DNA from: Candidatus Dormiibacterota bacterium
GTDB lineage: Bacteria; Chloroflexota; Dormibacteria; Aeolococcales; Aeolococcaceae
Assembly: GCA_036495095.1 (NCBI GenBank)
Contig: DASXNK010000087.1
Span: 1 to 48,848 of the forward strand
Direction of reading: 5' to 3'
Length of the DNA stretch: 48,848 nucleotides
Positions within the stretch are counted from its first letter, which is position 1, and every line of letters begins with the position of its first letter. Made by a program: the position numbers and the translations under genes. Under the pieces are notes generated by a model. It had not been told where the DNA came from. It was given only the letters and a program-made list of their open reading frames with translations, and made no database searches. Below, piece after piece: positions 18,701 to 27,827 of this stretch.

Positions 18701-18895
18701 TCAGATCGCCCGGGACAGCGTCTGGGTGCGGTGGAAGCGCACCCGGCACTGGTCGCAGCGGAAGACGAGCCGCAGCCCCAGACGCCCAATCACGAAGGGC
18801 TCGCGACTCTGACAGTTTGGACAGACGGCGTGCATCTGGGCGTATTCCCCGGGGACGTTGCGAAGGGGGAGCTCAACCGGCTTGTACTTCCTCAT
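18701..18895 (-). CDS. Zinc-ribbon microprotein, 64 residues
   Basis: Two CxxC knuckles, VCPNCQS and RCDQCRV, are separated by a beta-hairpin-like REPFVIGRLGLRLVF, the layout of a single zinc ribbon. ATG at 18895 is preceded by GGGAAGAGAG; the longer frame to 18967 would run into the promoter. The protein is basic (RKYKPVELPLR, RVRFHRTQTLSRAI) and may bind nucleic acid or a protein partner. I recognise no named family. Confidence 0.75.
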   Translation of the reverse strand: MRKYKPVELPLRNVPGEYAQMHAVCPNCQSREPFVIGRLGLRLVFRCDQCRVRFHRTQTLSRAI

Positions 18896-18951
18896 CTCTC
18901 TTCCCTGAGAAGCGCTGCGCCCGCCGTGTCGGGGGGCTTTTCCTGGTTGGC

Positions 18952-18957
18952 ATTGTA
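18952..18957 (-). promoter_or_regulatory. -10 element of the zinc-ribbon gene
   Basis: TACAAT on the minus strand about 57 nt upstream of the ATG. An ATGACA resembling a -35 lies 21 nt further upstream, too far for a standard spacer. Confidence 0.45.
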
Positions 18958-18967
18958 GCAAGGCCAT

Positions 18968-19313
18968 GATAGCGCCGGTGTCATGAATTGCCCTCGTCCG
19001 CGTTTCGCGGCGGAGCCGGCCACCCGGGCCCGGAGCCGGGCCACCGGAGGGTGGGAGACGAGGGCGAGCAGGGCGATGAGCGGGTGCAGCTGGACGAAGC
19101 GCGCCTGGATGGCACCTCGCCGGCCAGGGACCGCGCCTCGGTGACCACCGGCCCCGCCACCAGGTGGACGAGCAGGCAGGTTGCGCCGAGCGGGCGCGGT
19201 GCGGCGAGCCGAACTCAGGCGCGTGGACTCTAGCAACTTACATGAGTGTACGTATGTCATACAAGCCACGTTAACACCTGGCAAAGAACCGGGTCGGGAC
19301 AGCGCACATCGCT
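18968..19313. other. Intergenic stretch without a supported gene
   Basis: Between the promoter of the zinc-ribbon gene and that of the LysM-CHAP gene. The minus strand can be read as a short stretch with HPLIALLALVSHPPVARLRARV, faintly like the end of an M48 peptidase, but without start, ribosome site or upstream domain. The last 100 bp are AT-richer than the surroundings (AACTTACATGAGTGTACGTA near 19224). Confidence 0.4.
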
Positions 19314-19343
19314 TTGACACCCGATTCGGCGCTCTGCTAGCCT
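19314..19343 (+). promoter_or_regulatory. Sigma-70-type promoter of the LysM-CHAP gene
   Basis: TTGACA (19314-19319), an 18-nt spacer and TAGCCT (19338-19343). It is the best full -35/-10 pair in the window. The leader of about 73 nt contains the imperfect inverted repeat CCGGAGGCCC/GGGCCCCTTCCGG. Confidence 0.7.
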
Positions 19344-19422
19344 CCCGCCAACTTCTCCGGAGGCCCTCCTCTCGGGCCCCTTCCGGAAGCGGCCATCAAC
19401 CTGAGCGTTGAAGGGAACCCTA

Positions 19423-20310
19423 TTGCCGGTGCGTGATCGACTCCTGCGCCACGCCTGCGCAGCGGTGGCAGCGCTGGCGATTCCCCTCCTGGTTCCGAGG
19501 GCCGCAGCCCACCTCCCCTCCCTGTCGGTGAGGGCGGAGGTCGATGGCAGCGCCGCCCGGGTCGGAGCCACGGTGGTCCGTCCTCCGCTCCCCGTGATCG
19601 ACAACGAGCGGCCGGCGCAGACCGTGAGGGTGTCCTCGGGCGACAACCTGCAGAGCCTGGCCGCATCCTTTCACGCCGACGCCGGCGCGATGCGGTGGGC
19701 CAACGGCCTGGTCGACCAGGCCCAGCCCCGGCCCGACACCCCGCTGCTGCTCCCTCCCGGGCCCGGCGCGCTGGTGCAGGCGCAGCCCGGCGAGCTGCCC
19801 AGCCACCTCGCCAGCCGGCTCCGCCTCGACCCGCGGGTGATCCTCGACTACAACAGCCTCCACAGCGACAGCCCGCTGCCGACCAACACCTGGATCCAGG
19901 TGCCGGCGGCCGCGGCGCCGGCGGGCGCGGTGCCCTCCAGCGCGGTGGTGCCGCTGCCCACCGGGGTGCCTGGGGTGCCGAGCTCGCAGGCGTCGCACGG
20001 CGTCAACCCGAAGTTCCCGTGGGGGCAGTGCACCTACTACGTGTCGACCAGGCGCAGCGTGCCCTGGAACGGCGACGCCTGGACCTGGTTCAGCAACGCC
20101 CGTGCCTATGGCAGGCCCGAGGGCAAGGTGCCGGTGCAGGGCGCGATCGCGGTGATGTGGGGCAGCTGGTACGGCCACGTCGCCTACGTCGAGCGGGTCA
20201 ACCCGGACGGCAGCTTCGTCGTCTCGGAGATGAACGTGAAGGGCGTGGGGGTGCGCGACGAACGCACCATGACGGTGAACAGCATCCCCCTCATCGGCTT
20301 CATCTACTGA
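19423..20310 (+). CDS. Secreted LysM-CHAP cell-wall hydrolase
   Basis: About 295 residues. An Ala/Leu-rich signal peptide (CAAVAALAIPLLVPRAAAH) leads into one clear LysM-like segment, VSSGDNLQSLAASFHADAGA, and a second with PGELPSHLASRLRLDPRVIL, then a linker and a CHAP domain: PWGQCTYYVSTR with the catalytic Cys near residue 203, WYGHVAYVE with the catalytic His near 250, and VVSEMN. CHAP amidases or endopeptidases cleave peptidoglycan during growth or separation. TTG at 19423 has AAGGGA 6 nt upstream; GTG at 19429 is the alternative. The next gene overlaps its stop codon. Confidence 0.9.
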   Translation: MPVRDRLLRHACAAVAALAIPLLVPRAAAHLPSLSVRAEVDGSAARVGATVVRPPLPVIDNERPAQTVRVSSGDNLQSLAASFHADAGAMRWANGLVDQAQPRPDTPLLLPPGPGALVQAQPGELPSHLASRLRLDPRVILDYNSLHSDSPLPTNTWIQVPAAAAPAGAVPSSAVVPLPTGVPGVPSSQASHGVNPKFPWGQCTYYVSTRRSVPWNGDAWTWFSNARAYGRPEGKVPVQGAIAVMWGSWYGHVAYVERVNPDGSFVVSEMNVKGVGVRDERTMTVNSIPLIGFIY

Positions 20311-20747
20311 GCATCGACCCCTCCGTCTTCACCGGCTCGGGGCACAACCGAGCGCTCGGGCTGGTGCTGGACGAGATCAGCCCCACCCGGGTGACCGCGC
20401 GCCTCACCGTCGACGAGCACCACCTTCAGCCCTTCGGCATCGTGCACGGCGGCGTCTATGCGGCCATCGCCGAGGCGATCGCCAGCATCGGGGCCTCGGT
20501 CAACGCCTCCAGCCGCGTCCCCGGCACCGCGGTGGTCGGCCTCGACAACCACACCTCCTTCCTGCGGGCCACCCGGATGGGCACCGTGATCCACGCCGAG
20601 GCCCTCCCCCGCCAGGCCGGCCGCCGCACCCAGAGCTGGGACGTGACCATGCGCGACCCCGACGGTCGTGAGCTCGCCGTCTCCCGGGTCCGGCTCCTGG
20701 TGCAGCCGATGTCGGATCTGCCCCATGGACCGACGAAGCCGGCGTAG
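20307..20747 (+). CDS. Hotdog-fold thioesterase (PaaI-like), apparent CTG start
   Basis: A 146-residue hotdog thioesterase that would hydrolyse acyl-CoA. The motif PFGIVHGGVYAAIAEAIAS holds the catalytic HGG loop and Glu, followed by NHTSFLRATRMGTVIHAEA. No ATG, GTG or TTG lies in frame near the expected N-terminus. CTG at 20307 overlaps the upstream TGA and gives SIDPSVFTGSGHNRALGLVL, the normal N-terminal length; the next GTG would delete part of the first strand. It ends 2 bp before the convergent response-regulator gene. Confidence 0.85.
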   Translation: MSIDPSVFTGSGHNRALGLVLDEISPTRVTARLTVDEHHLQPFGIVHGGVYAAIAEAIASIGASVNASSRVPGTAVVGLDNHTSFLRATRMGTVIHAEALPRQAGRRTQSWDVTMRDPDGRELAVSRVRLLVQPMSDLPHGPTKPA

Positions 20748-20749
20748 GC

Positions 20750-21451
20750 TCAGCCCGCGAAGCGGTAGCCGATGCCGGGGACGCTGTGGATGTAGGTGGG
20801 CTTGTCCGGCTCGGGCTCGATCTTGCGGCGTAGCCGGTAGACGTGGGCGTCGACGGTGCGGGTCTCGATCTCGACCTCGTAGCCCCAGACCCGGCGGAGC
20901 AGCTCACCACGGCTCATGACCTGGCCGGGGCGGGAGGCGAGCAGGGCGAGGAGGTTGAACTCCGTGAGGGTGAGGAGCACCTCCTCGCCGTCGCGGAACA
21001 CCTGGCGGCGGCCGAGGTCGATGATCAGGCCGGTGAACTCGAACCGGTCGCGGGGCTGCTCCTGGGGGGTGATCTCCGCCCGGCGCAGGTGGGCGCCGAT
21101 GCGGGCCATGAGCTCGCGGACCTCGAAGGGCTTGGTGACGTAGTCGTCGGCGCCCAGCTCCAGCCCGACCACGACGTCGATGGTGTCGGCCTTGGCGGTG
21201 AGCATGATGATCGGCACCCGGGAGCCGTCGGCGCGGAGCCGCCGGCAGACGTCGAGGCCGCTCATCCCGGGCAGGTTCACGTCGAGGATCACCAGGTCGG
21301 GGCTGCTCTCCCGCGCCATCTCCAGCCCCTCGGTGCCGTTGCCGGCCTCGATCAGGGTGTGGTTCTGGGCGGAGCAAGCGAGCCTGACCACCTCACGGCT
21401 GGGCTGATCGTCCTCGACGATGAGGATGGTCTTCCCCGCATTGCTGCTCAT
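20750..21451 (-). CDS. OmpR-family response regulator
   Basis: A 233-residue two-domain regulator. The receiver domain has IVEDDQPSR, the phospho-acceptor Asp in LVILDVNLPGMSG near residue 56, Thr in MLTAKAD and Lys in YVTKPF. The winged-helix DNA-binding domain has LTLTEFNLLALLASRPGQVMSR and RTVDAHVYRLRRKI. It starts inside the stop codon of the hybrid kinase (ATGA overlap), so the two form a pair. DNA targets are not visible. Confidence 0.95.
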   Translation of the reverse strand: MSSNAGKTILIVEDDQPSREVVRLACSAQNHTLIEAGNGTEGLEMARESSPDLVILDVNLPGMSGLDVCRRLRADGSRVPIIMLTAKADTIDVVVGLELGADDYVTKPFEVRELMARIGAHLRRAEITPQEQPRDRFEFTGLIIDLGRRQVFRDGEEVLLTLTEFNLLALLASRPGQVMSRGELLRRVWGYEVEIETRTVDAHVYRLRRKIEPEPDKPTYIHSVPGIGYRFAG

Positions 21452-23106
21452 ACGCGCCCCGCCTCCAGGAAGCTCGAGATCCGACGGACGAATTGTGCGA
21501 CTTCGATGGGCTTGGTGATGTAGGCGGCGCAGCCCGCGGCCAGAGCCTCCTGCTCGTCGCCCTTCATGGCATGCGCGGACAGGGCGACCACGGGGATCCT
21601 GGCCGTCTTGGGGTCGGACTTGAGCATTCGGGTCAGGGTGATGCCATCCAGTCCCGGAAGCTTGACATCCATGAGCACCAGATCGTAGAGCTCCGTGCGG
21701 GCCTTCTCCAGGCCCTCGTTGCCGTCGATGGCCACATCGACGCGGAAACCATTGCCGTTGAGGACCATCCTGGTCAATTCTCGGTTGCTGGCATTGTCCT
21801 CGATCAGCAGGATGCGGTTGCGGGCGTGCCCGTTGTCACCGTCGACCCCGAGCAGTGGGATGCGGAAGGTGAAGACCGAGCCGTGGCCGCGCCCGCTCTC
21901 CAGGCTGATGGTGCCGCCGTGGAGCTGCACCAGGCGGCGGGTCAGGGAGAGCCCCAGGCCGGTGCCCTGGACCTGGTGGGTGGGCTCGCCGTCGACCTGG
22001 AAGAACTCGGTGAAGATCAGCTCCTGGTGCTCGGCGGCGATCCCCACCCCGGTGTCGCCCACCTCCACGATCAGCTCGGCACCGTTGGCGCGAGCGTGCA
22101 CCCAGACCTTGCCCCCCGCCGGAGTGAACTTGATGGCGTTGCTCAGCAGGTTGTACATCACCTGCTTGAATTTGCTCTTGTCGGCACGAACTTCCAGGTC
22201 GGCGGGCTGGATGTCGTCGCTGAGGGTGAGGTCGCGGCGCTCGCTCAGCGAGCGGATGACGTTGCGCACCTCGCGGAACGCGGCGGACACCGCGAAGGTC
22301 TCATAGGCGAGCTCCATCCGCCCCGCCTCGACCTTGCTGAGGTCGAGCACGTCGTTCACCAGCTCGAGCAGGTGCCGGCCCGAGGTGTGGATGTTCTCGA
22401 GGCAGTCCTGCCGCTGCTGGGGGGTGAGGTTCCCGACCAGGTTGTCCTTGAGGATCTCGCTGAACCCCAGGATCGCGTTCAGCGGGGTGCGGAGCTCGTG
22501 GCTCATGTTGGCCAGGAACTCGCTCTTGTGGCGGCTGATCTCGCGGATCTGGGTGTTCGCCACCTCGACCTCGCGCTTCTGCAGCTCGATCTCGGCCAGC
22601 TGCTCCTTCTGCTGGGCGTAGAGGCGGGCGTTGTCGATGCTGATCGCCGCCTGGTTGGCGATGATCCCGACCATCGCCTGCTCCAGGCTGGTGAAGGGCT
22701 GGACCGTGCGCCGGGCCAGGCAGAGGGCGCCCACCAGGTGCCGGGGCGACTCCAGCGGCATCACCAGGGTGGAGCGGGGGGCGTAGGCGAGGTCGAGGGT
22801 CTTGAAGCGCTGGTCCCTGGTGGCGTCGTCGACGGCCACGGTGGTGCGATGCTTGACCGCCCAGCCCACGATGCCCTCGCCGACGTCGAAGCGGGCCACC
22901 CGGCCCACGCTCTCCACATAGGGAAAGGTGGCCATGGCCGCGAGCGTGCGCCCCTCGGGATCGGCGAGGAACACCGTGGCGGCGTCGCAGGCGACCAGTT
23001 GGGAGGTCGCCTTGAGCATGAAGTCGATCGTCTCCTTCAGCTCCAGCGACGAGGTGAAGAGCTTCCCCACCTGACCCAGCAGGTCGACTATTACCTTGTC
23101 ATCCAT
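21448..23106 (-). CDS. GAF-domain hybrid histidine kinase with C-terminal receiver
   Basis: A 552-residue soluble kinase from ATG at 23106. Domains in order: GAF (about residues 15-165, with DVGEGIVGWAVKHRTT), a short coiled coil, HisKA with FLANMSHELRTPLNAILG (phospho-His near 205), HATPase with NLLSNAIKFTPAGG and GTGLGLSLTRRLVQLHGG, and a receiver domain with IEDNASNREL and Asp in LVLMDVKLPG near 479. No transmembrane segment is present, so the signal is cytosolic. No HPt domain is encoded with it. The upstream ATG at 23148 is rejected because a TATACT -10 (23122-23117) lies between the two candidates, 10 nt before the chosen start. Confidence 0.93.
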   Translation of the reverse strand: MDDKVIVDLLGQVGKLFTSSLELKETIDFMLKATSQLVACDAATVFLADPEGRTLAAMATFPYVESVGRVARFDVGEGIVGWAVKHRTTVAVDDATRDQRFKTLDLAYAPRSTLVMPLESPRHLVGALCLARRTVQPFTSLEQAMVGIIANQAAISIDNARLYAQQKEQLAEIELQKREVEVANTQIREISRHKSEFLANMSHELRTPLNAILGFSEILKDNLVGNLTPQQRQDCLENIHTSGRHLLELVNDVLDLSKVEAGRMELAYETFAVSAAFREVRNVIRSLSERRDLTLSDDIQPADLEVRADKSKFKQVMYNLLSNAIKFTPAGGKVWVHARANGAELIVEVGDTGVGIAAEHQELIFTEFFQVDGEPTHQVQGTGLGLSLTRRLVQLHGGTISLESGRGHGSVFTFRIPLLGVDGDNGHARNRILLIEDNASNRELTRMVLNGNGFRVDVAIDGNEGLEKARTELYDLVLMDVKLPGLDGITLTRMLKSDPKTARIPVVALSAHAMKGDEQEALAAGCAAYITKPIEVAQFVRRISSFLEAGRV

Positions 23107-23116
23107 CCGACCGGCG

Positions 23117-23122
23117 AGTATA
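23117..23122 (-). promoter_or_regulatory. -10 element of the hybrid kinase gene
   Basis: TATACT on the minus strand, 10 nt before the ATG at 23106, so the transcript would have almost no leader. No good -35 is seen (TCTGAA at 17 nt spacing). Confidence 0.55.
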
Positions 23123-23191
23123 AGCGACACTCTGCCGAATTCAGACATGGGGGGACAGACCGCCGGTCGGGTTCGTTTCCGGCGGCGCGAA

Positions 23192-24166
<975 letters not shown>

Positions 24167-24169
24167 GGC

Positions 24170-24934
24170 TCAGATCACCTTCTTGGCGGCGAGGAACTCG
24201 ACGACGCGGTGGGCGGCGGTGCCGTCGTCCTCCACGACCTCCCCCGCCTTGCGCTGCTCGGCGGCCTGGACGGAGACGATCGCCTGTCCCGGCGCCAGCC
24301 CGTCGAGGCCCAGGTCGGCGACGGTGAGGCGGTCGACCGGCTTCGACTTGGCGGCCATGATCCCCTTGAGCGAGGGGTAGCGGGGCTCGTTGACTCCGGC
24401 GGTGACGCTGACCACCGCGGGCAGGCTCGCCTCGACGTTGTCGTATCCGGCCTCGGTCTGGCGGCGCACCTTCAGGGAGGTGCCATCGCACTCCACCGTC
24501 TTGGCGAAGGTCACCGCGGGGACGCCGAGGTACTCGGCCAGCGCCTGCGGGACCACCCCGGTGTAGCCGTCGGTCGACTCCGTGGCCGTGATCACCAGGT
24601 CGAAGCCCTCGCGCGCGATCGCCGCGGCGAGCACCCTGGCGGTGGTCAGCGCGTCGGCCCCGGCGAGCGACGGGTCGCTGACCAGCACCCCCTTCGCGGC
24701 ACCCATGGCGAGCGCCTTGCGGATCGCGTCGAGCCCCTTCTCGGGCGCCATCGACACCACCGTGACCTGGCCGCCATTGGCCTCGGCAAGCTGGAGCCCC
24801 GCCTCGATCCCGAACTCGTCGCCCGGATCGAGGACCACCTCGACACCGTCGCGCCTGAGGTTGTGGGTGGTGGGGTCGAGCTGGCCCACCGAGTTGGGAT
24901 CGGGGACCTGCTTGACACAGACGACGACGTTCAT
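24170..24934 (-). CDS. etfB: Electron transfer flavoprotein beta subunit
   Basis: A 254-residue AMP-binding ETF subunit. The N-terminus is VVVCVKQVPDPN; the AMP-binding loop region has DLVITATESTDGYTGVVPQALAEYLG, and VNEPRYPSLKGIMAAKSKPV is the family signature toward the C-terminus. It is the first gene of the etfBA pair. The promoter region upstream holds TAGAGT and the palindrome ACCGAATCGGT. Confidence 0.96.
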   Translation of the reverse strand: MNVVVCVKQVPDPNSVGQLDPTTHNLRRDGVEVVLDPGDEFGIEAGLQLAEANGGQVTVVSMAPEKGLDAIRKALAMGAAKGVLVSDPSLAGADALTTARVLAAAIAREGFDLVITATESTDGYTGVVPQALAEYLGVPAVTFAKTVECDGTSLKVRRQTEAGYDNVEASLPAVVSVTAGVNEPRYPSLKGIMAAKSKPVDRLTVADLGLDGLAPGQAIVSVQAAEQRKAGEVVEDDGTAAHRVVEFLAAKKVI

Positions 24935-25002
24935 GAGCGCTCCCGTGCTTTCCTCGCCCTGGCCCGGGACGCGGCCTGCTGCGCTCCCAAACCGGCGGCG
25001 CT

Positions 25003-25018
25003 ACTCTACCGAATCGGT
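25003..25018 (-). promoter_or_regulatory. etfBA promoter with a short palindrome
   Basis: On the minus strand TAGAGT (25008-25003) is a -10 candidate, about 70 nt before etfB. The 11-bp palindrome ACCGAATCGGT (25008-25018) abuts it and could be an operator. The palindrome is short and may be chance. Confidence 0.4.
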
Positions 25019-25038
25019 TCTGCGCAACGGCCTCGGGA

Positions 25039-26391
25039 CTATTGAGCCGGCGGGCCCTTGGCCCCCTGGGGCAGCGGCGGAAGGTAGGGCGCGGGGTCGG
25101 TGGGGGTGCGGTCGACGCGCACCTCGAAGTGGGTGTGCGGCCCGGTGGAGTTGCCGGAGGAGCCGACCAGCCCGATCAGCTGCCCCTGCTTCACCTGGTC
25201 ACCGGGGTGGACGCCGAAGGTCTGCAGGTGCCCGTACAGGGTGAAGGTGTGGGCGTCGTGGGCGATGATCACGTGGTCGCCGTAGCCCTCCGAGCTCCGC
25301 GACGCGGCCACCACCACGCCGTCCGCGGCGGCGTAGACCGGACGCCCGAAGGGGGTGGCCAGGTCGATGCCGGTGTGGAAGTGGGGGTATCCGAAGTACG
25401 GCGGCTCGAAGGGATAGCCGCACGGTCCCCAGTACTGGCTGATCTCCGAGCCCGGCACCGGCCAGATGAAGCGCGCCTGTCCGGGCGGCGGCGGGGGCGC
25501 CGTGCCCACGAAGAGGTGGTGCTTGTAGTAGTACTCGCCCTCGTCCCAGGCGGCCTGCTCGGCGGCGAGGATGGCACGGTCGATCTCCTGGATACGGAGC
25601 TCGGCGATCGACTGGGCGAGGGCGGCGTCCTGGGCGTCGGCGGCGGCGATCTCGGCGTTGGCGGCGTTGATGCCGCTCCCCAGGCTGGCGATCAGCGCCT
25701 GCTCCTTGGCCACCTGCGCGGTGAGCTGGCGCTGCTGGTCGGCCAGCCGGGCGGCGGCCTGCCGGGCGGCGTCGGCGTCGGCGGCCGCGGCCGCCGCCGC
25801 GGCCACGGCGGCGCCGAGGTCCTCGCGCACCTTGCGCACCAGCTCGGTGCCACGGTCGGTGAGGTGGCTGAGGATGGCGGCCCGGGAGAGCAGCTCGCCG
25901 AACGACCCGCTGTTCACCAGGTACTCGAGGAAGCTCTCGGAGTGCACGTACCGGCTGCGCACGAAGGCGGAGAGCAGCGCCCGGTCGGCAACGGCCTGCC
26001 GCTCGAACTCCGCCTGACGCACCCGTTCCCGGCCCTCGCGGACGGTGGCGTCGTGGTAGGCCTGCTCGGAGGCGCCGATCTGGGTGATCGTCTCGGCGAT
26101 CGTCTTGCGGTTCGCCGTCACCAGCGAGGCCAGGCTCTGCTGCTGGTCCTGGGCGGCCTGCACCCCGGCGTTGAGCTTCTTCTTGGTGGCATCGATCGAC
26201 GACCGGCGCCGCATCGCGTCCTGGAGCTGCTGCGCCAGCGGGTCGGACGGCGTCGGCGCCGCGGTGGGCGTGGCCCGGGGCCGGGGCGGCGCGGTGCGCG
26301 CCGACACCTCCGGCACCCCCAGCGCCATGAGCATCAGCGCGATCGGGATCGCCATCCGCCGCCGTCTCCCCCCCGGCGCGTGGACGTTCAT
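25039..26391 (-). CDS. Secreted coiled-coil M23 peptidase (EnvC/RipB-like)
   Basis: A 450-residue exported protein. A twin-Arg-like basic start and hydrophobic stretch (RRRRMAIPIALMLMALGV) form a signal peptide, followed by a Pro-rich linker, two long coiled-coil segments (about residues 60-280, Ala/Gln/Glu rich) and a C-terminal LytM/M23 domain. Metal and catalytic residues are visible in HFHTGIDLATPFG, LYGHLQTFG and HTHFEVR. The layout matches division-associated peptidoglycan hydrolases or amidase activators. ATG at 26391 is chosen, giving 54 bp to the divergent cyclophilin start; the longer frame runs through that gene. Confidence 0.92.
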   Translation of the reverse strand: MNVHAPGGRRRRMAIPIALMLMALGVPEVSARTAPPRPRATPTAAPTPSDPLAQQLQDAMRRRSSIDATKKKLNAGVQAAQDQQQSLASLVTANRKTIAETITQIGASEQAYHDATVREGRERVRQAEFERQAVADRALLSAFVRSRYVHSESFLEYLVNSGSFGELLSRAAILSHLTDRGTELVRKVREDLGAAVAAAAAAAADADAARQAAARLADQQRQLTAQVAKEQALIASLGSGINAANAEIAAADAQDAALAQSIAELRIQEIDRAILAAEQAAWDEGEYYYKHHLFVGTAPPPPPGQARFIWPVPGSEISQYWGPCGYPFEPPYFGYPHFHTGIDLATPFGRPVYAAADGVVVAASRSSEGYGDHVIIAHDAHTFTLYGHLQTFGVHPGDQVKQGQLIGLVGSSGNSTGPHTHFEVRVDRTPTDPAPYLPPLPQGAKGPPAQ

Positions 26392-26433
26392 TCGGAGCCC
26401 GCCTTCCCAATCCTTCCTGCGGGGCCGTCCCGG

Positions 26434-26439
26434 TACACT
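26434..26439 (+). promoter_or_regulatory. -10 element of the cyclophilin gene
   Basis: TACACT 6 nt before the ATG at 26446, with no Shine-Dalgarno, a leaderless layout. The 54-bp region also serves the divergent M23 peptidase gene. Confidence 0.5.
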
Positions 26440-26445
26440 CGGCCG

Positions 26446-26925
26446 ATGCAGAAGAAGCAGTACTCCGCGCCGGCCCAGGTGATCGACCCGTCGGTCAAGT
26501 ATGAGGCAACGATAGCAACCGACAGGGGCGACATCGTGCTCTCCCTGGACGCTGCGCGCGCACCCAAATCCGTCAACAACTTCGTCTTCCTCGCCCGCGA
26601 CGGCTTCTACGACGGGCTCAGCTTCCACCGGGTGGTCGATGATTTCGTCATCCAGGGCGGATGCCCCGAGGGAACCGGACGCGGCGGTCCCGGCTATCGC
26701 TTCGAGGATGAGCCGGTGCAGGGCGAGTACATCCCCGGTGCGCTGGCAATGGCCAACGCCGGCCCCAACACCAACGGCTCGCAGTTCTTCATCTGCACCG
26801 TGGACGACCGGCACAAGCTGGGCAAGTCCTACAACCTCTTCGGCCAGGTGGTGAAGGGGATGGAGGTGGTCGGCAGCATCCGCCAGGGCGACGTGATGCG
26901 CTCGGTGACGATCCGAGAGGCGTAG
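26446..26925 (+). CDS. Cyclophilin-type peptidyl-prolyl isomerase
   Basis: A 159-residue cytosolic PPIase; no signal peptide is seen. Motifs: APKSVNNFVFLARDGFYDGLSFHRVV with the active-site FHR, FVIQGGCPEGTGRGGPGY, LAMANAGPNTNGSQFFI and LFGQVVKGM. It would assist folding by proline isomerisation. It is followed 11 nt later by the MshB/Mca-like gene, probably co-transcribed. Confidence 0.95.
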   Translation: MQKKQYSAPAQVIDPSVKYEATIATDRGDIVLSLDAARAPKSVNNFVFLARDGFYDGLSFHRVVDDFVIQGGCPEGTGRGGPGYRFEDEPVQGEYIPGALAMANAGPNTNGSQFFICTVDDRHKLGKSYNLFGQVVKGMEVVGSIRQGDVMRSVTIREA

Positions 26926-26936
26926 CGGGCGCGCTG

Positions 26937-27788
26937 ATGGCTCCCGGCCTGCTCGCCGTCCACGCCCACGCCGATGACGAGACCATCACCATGGGCGGCA
27001 CCCTCGCCCATTACGCCTCCCGCGGGGTGCGGACCGCCAACGTCTGCTGCACCGACGGACGGCTGGCGACGATCGTCGATCCCACGATGGTCGAGGAGGA
27101 GGTGCGGCCGCGCCTGGGCGAGGTGCGCCACGCCGAGCTGCAGGCGGCCCTCGACATCCTCGGCGTCGGCGAGCTGCACTGGCTCGGCTACCACGACTCC
27201 GGGATGGAGGGGGCGGACAGCAACCGGGACCCCGACACCTTCTGGATGACCCCGCTCGACACCGTCGTGCGGCGGCTGGTGGGGGTCATTCGCGAGTTCC
27301 GCCCCGACGTGGTGGTGACCTATGACGCGTTCGGCGCCTACGGCCATCCCGACCATGTCCAGGCCCACCGGGCCACCGTGCTGGCGGTCGAGGCCGCCGG
27401 GCACCCACGGGTCTATCCCGAGGTGGGCACGCCCTGGCAGGTCTCCAAGCTGTACTACACCGCCTTCGCCCGCTCCACGGTGGTGAGGATCATCGAGCTG
27501 GCCAGGCGGGCGGGCATGGAGAGCCCCTTCGGCGAGAATCCGGAGAACGTCGAGTTCGGCACCCCCGACGAGCTGATCACCGCCCGGATCGAGTGCGGCG
27601 AGTTCCAGGGGGTCAAGCGCCGGGCGCTGGTCGCCCACCGCAGCCAGATCAGCGCCGAGTTCCCACTGATGCGGATGCCCGAGGAGGTGCTGCGCGAGCA
27701 CTTCCCCACCGAGCACTTCACCCTGGCGCTCTCCCGGGTGCCGGTGCACCCCCCCGAGGACGACCTCTTCGCCGGCATCGCCGGGTAG
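26937..27788 (+). CDS. MshB/Mca-like PIG-L deacetylase
   Basis: A 283-residue zinc hydrolase of the LmbE family. The N-terminal motif is VHAHADDETITMGGTLAHYA, with Ala replacing the Pro of the usual HPDDE, and TYDAFGAYGHPDHVQAHRAT near residue 122 strongly resembles MshB (the GlcNAc-Ins deacetylase of mycothiol synthesis) and Mca. HRSQISAEFP near residue 238 is also conserved. Mycothiol metabolism is inferred; no other mycothiol gene is in the window. ATG at 26937 follows the cyclophilin stop by 11 nt. Confidence 0.85.
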   Translation: MAPGLLAVHAHADDETITMGGTLAHYASRGVRTANVCCTDGRLATIVDPTMVEEEVRPRLGEVRHAELQAALDILGVGELHWLGYHDSGMEGADSNRDPDTFWMTPLDTVVRRLVGVIREFRPDVVVTYDAFGAYGHPDHVQAHRATVLAVEAAGHPRVYPEVGTPWQVSKLYYTAFARSTVVRIIELARRAGMESPFGENPENVEFGTPDELITARIECGEFQGVKRRALVAHRSQISAEFPLMRMPEEVLREHFPTEHFTLALSRVPVHPPEDDLFAGIAG

Positions 27789-27809
27789 CCGGGTAGCCGG
27801 GAGCCCGGC
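27781..27809. terminator. Tandem CCGGGTAG repeat and GC hairpin between convergent genes
   Basis: CCGGGTAG occurs twice in a row (27781-27796; the first copy includes the stop codon), followed by GCCGGGAGCCCGGC (27796-27809), a tight GC hairpin. It lies between the MshB-like gene and the convergent lipoprotein gene. No T-tract is present. Confidence 0.4.
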
Positions 27810-27827
27810 CGCCCAGGGCAGGGGGAC

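Noticed and set aside
18968-19233. Possible remnant of an M48 metallopeptidase C-terminus on the minus strand
   Set aside because: Only about 30 residues look similar, with no catalytic HExxH and no start or ribosome site.
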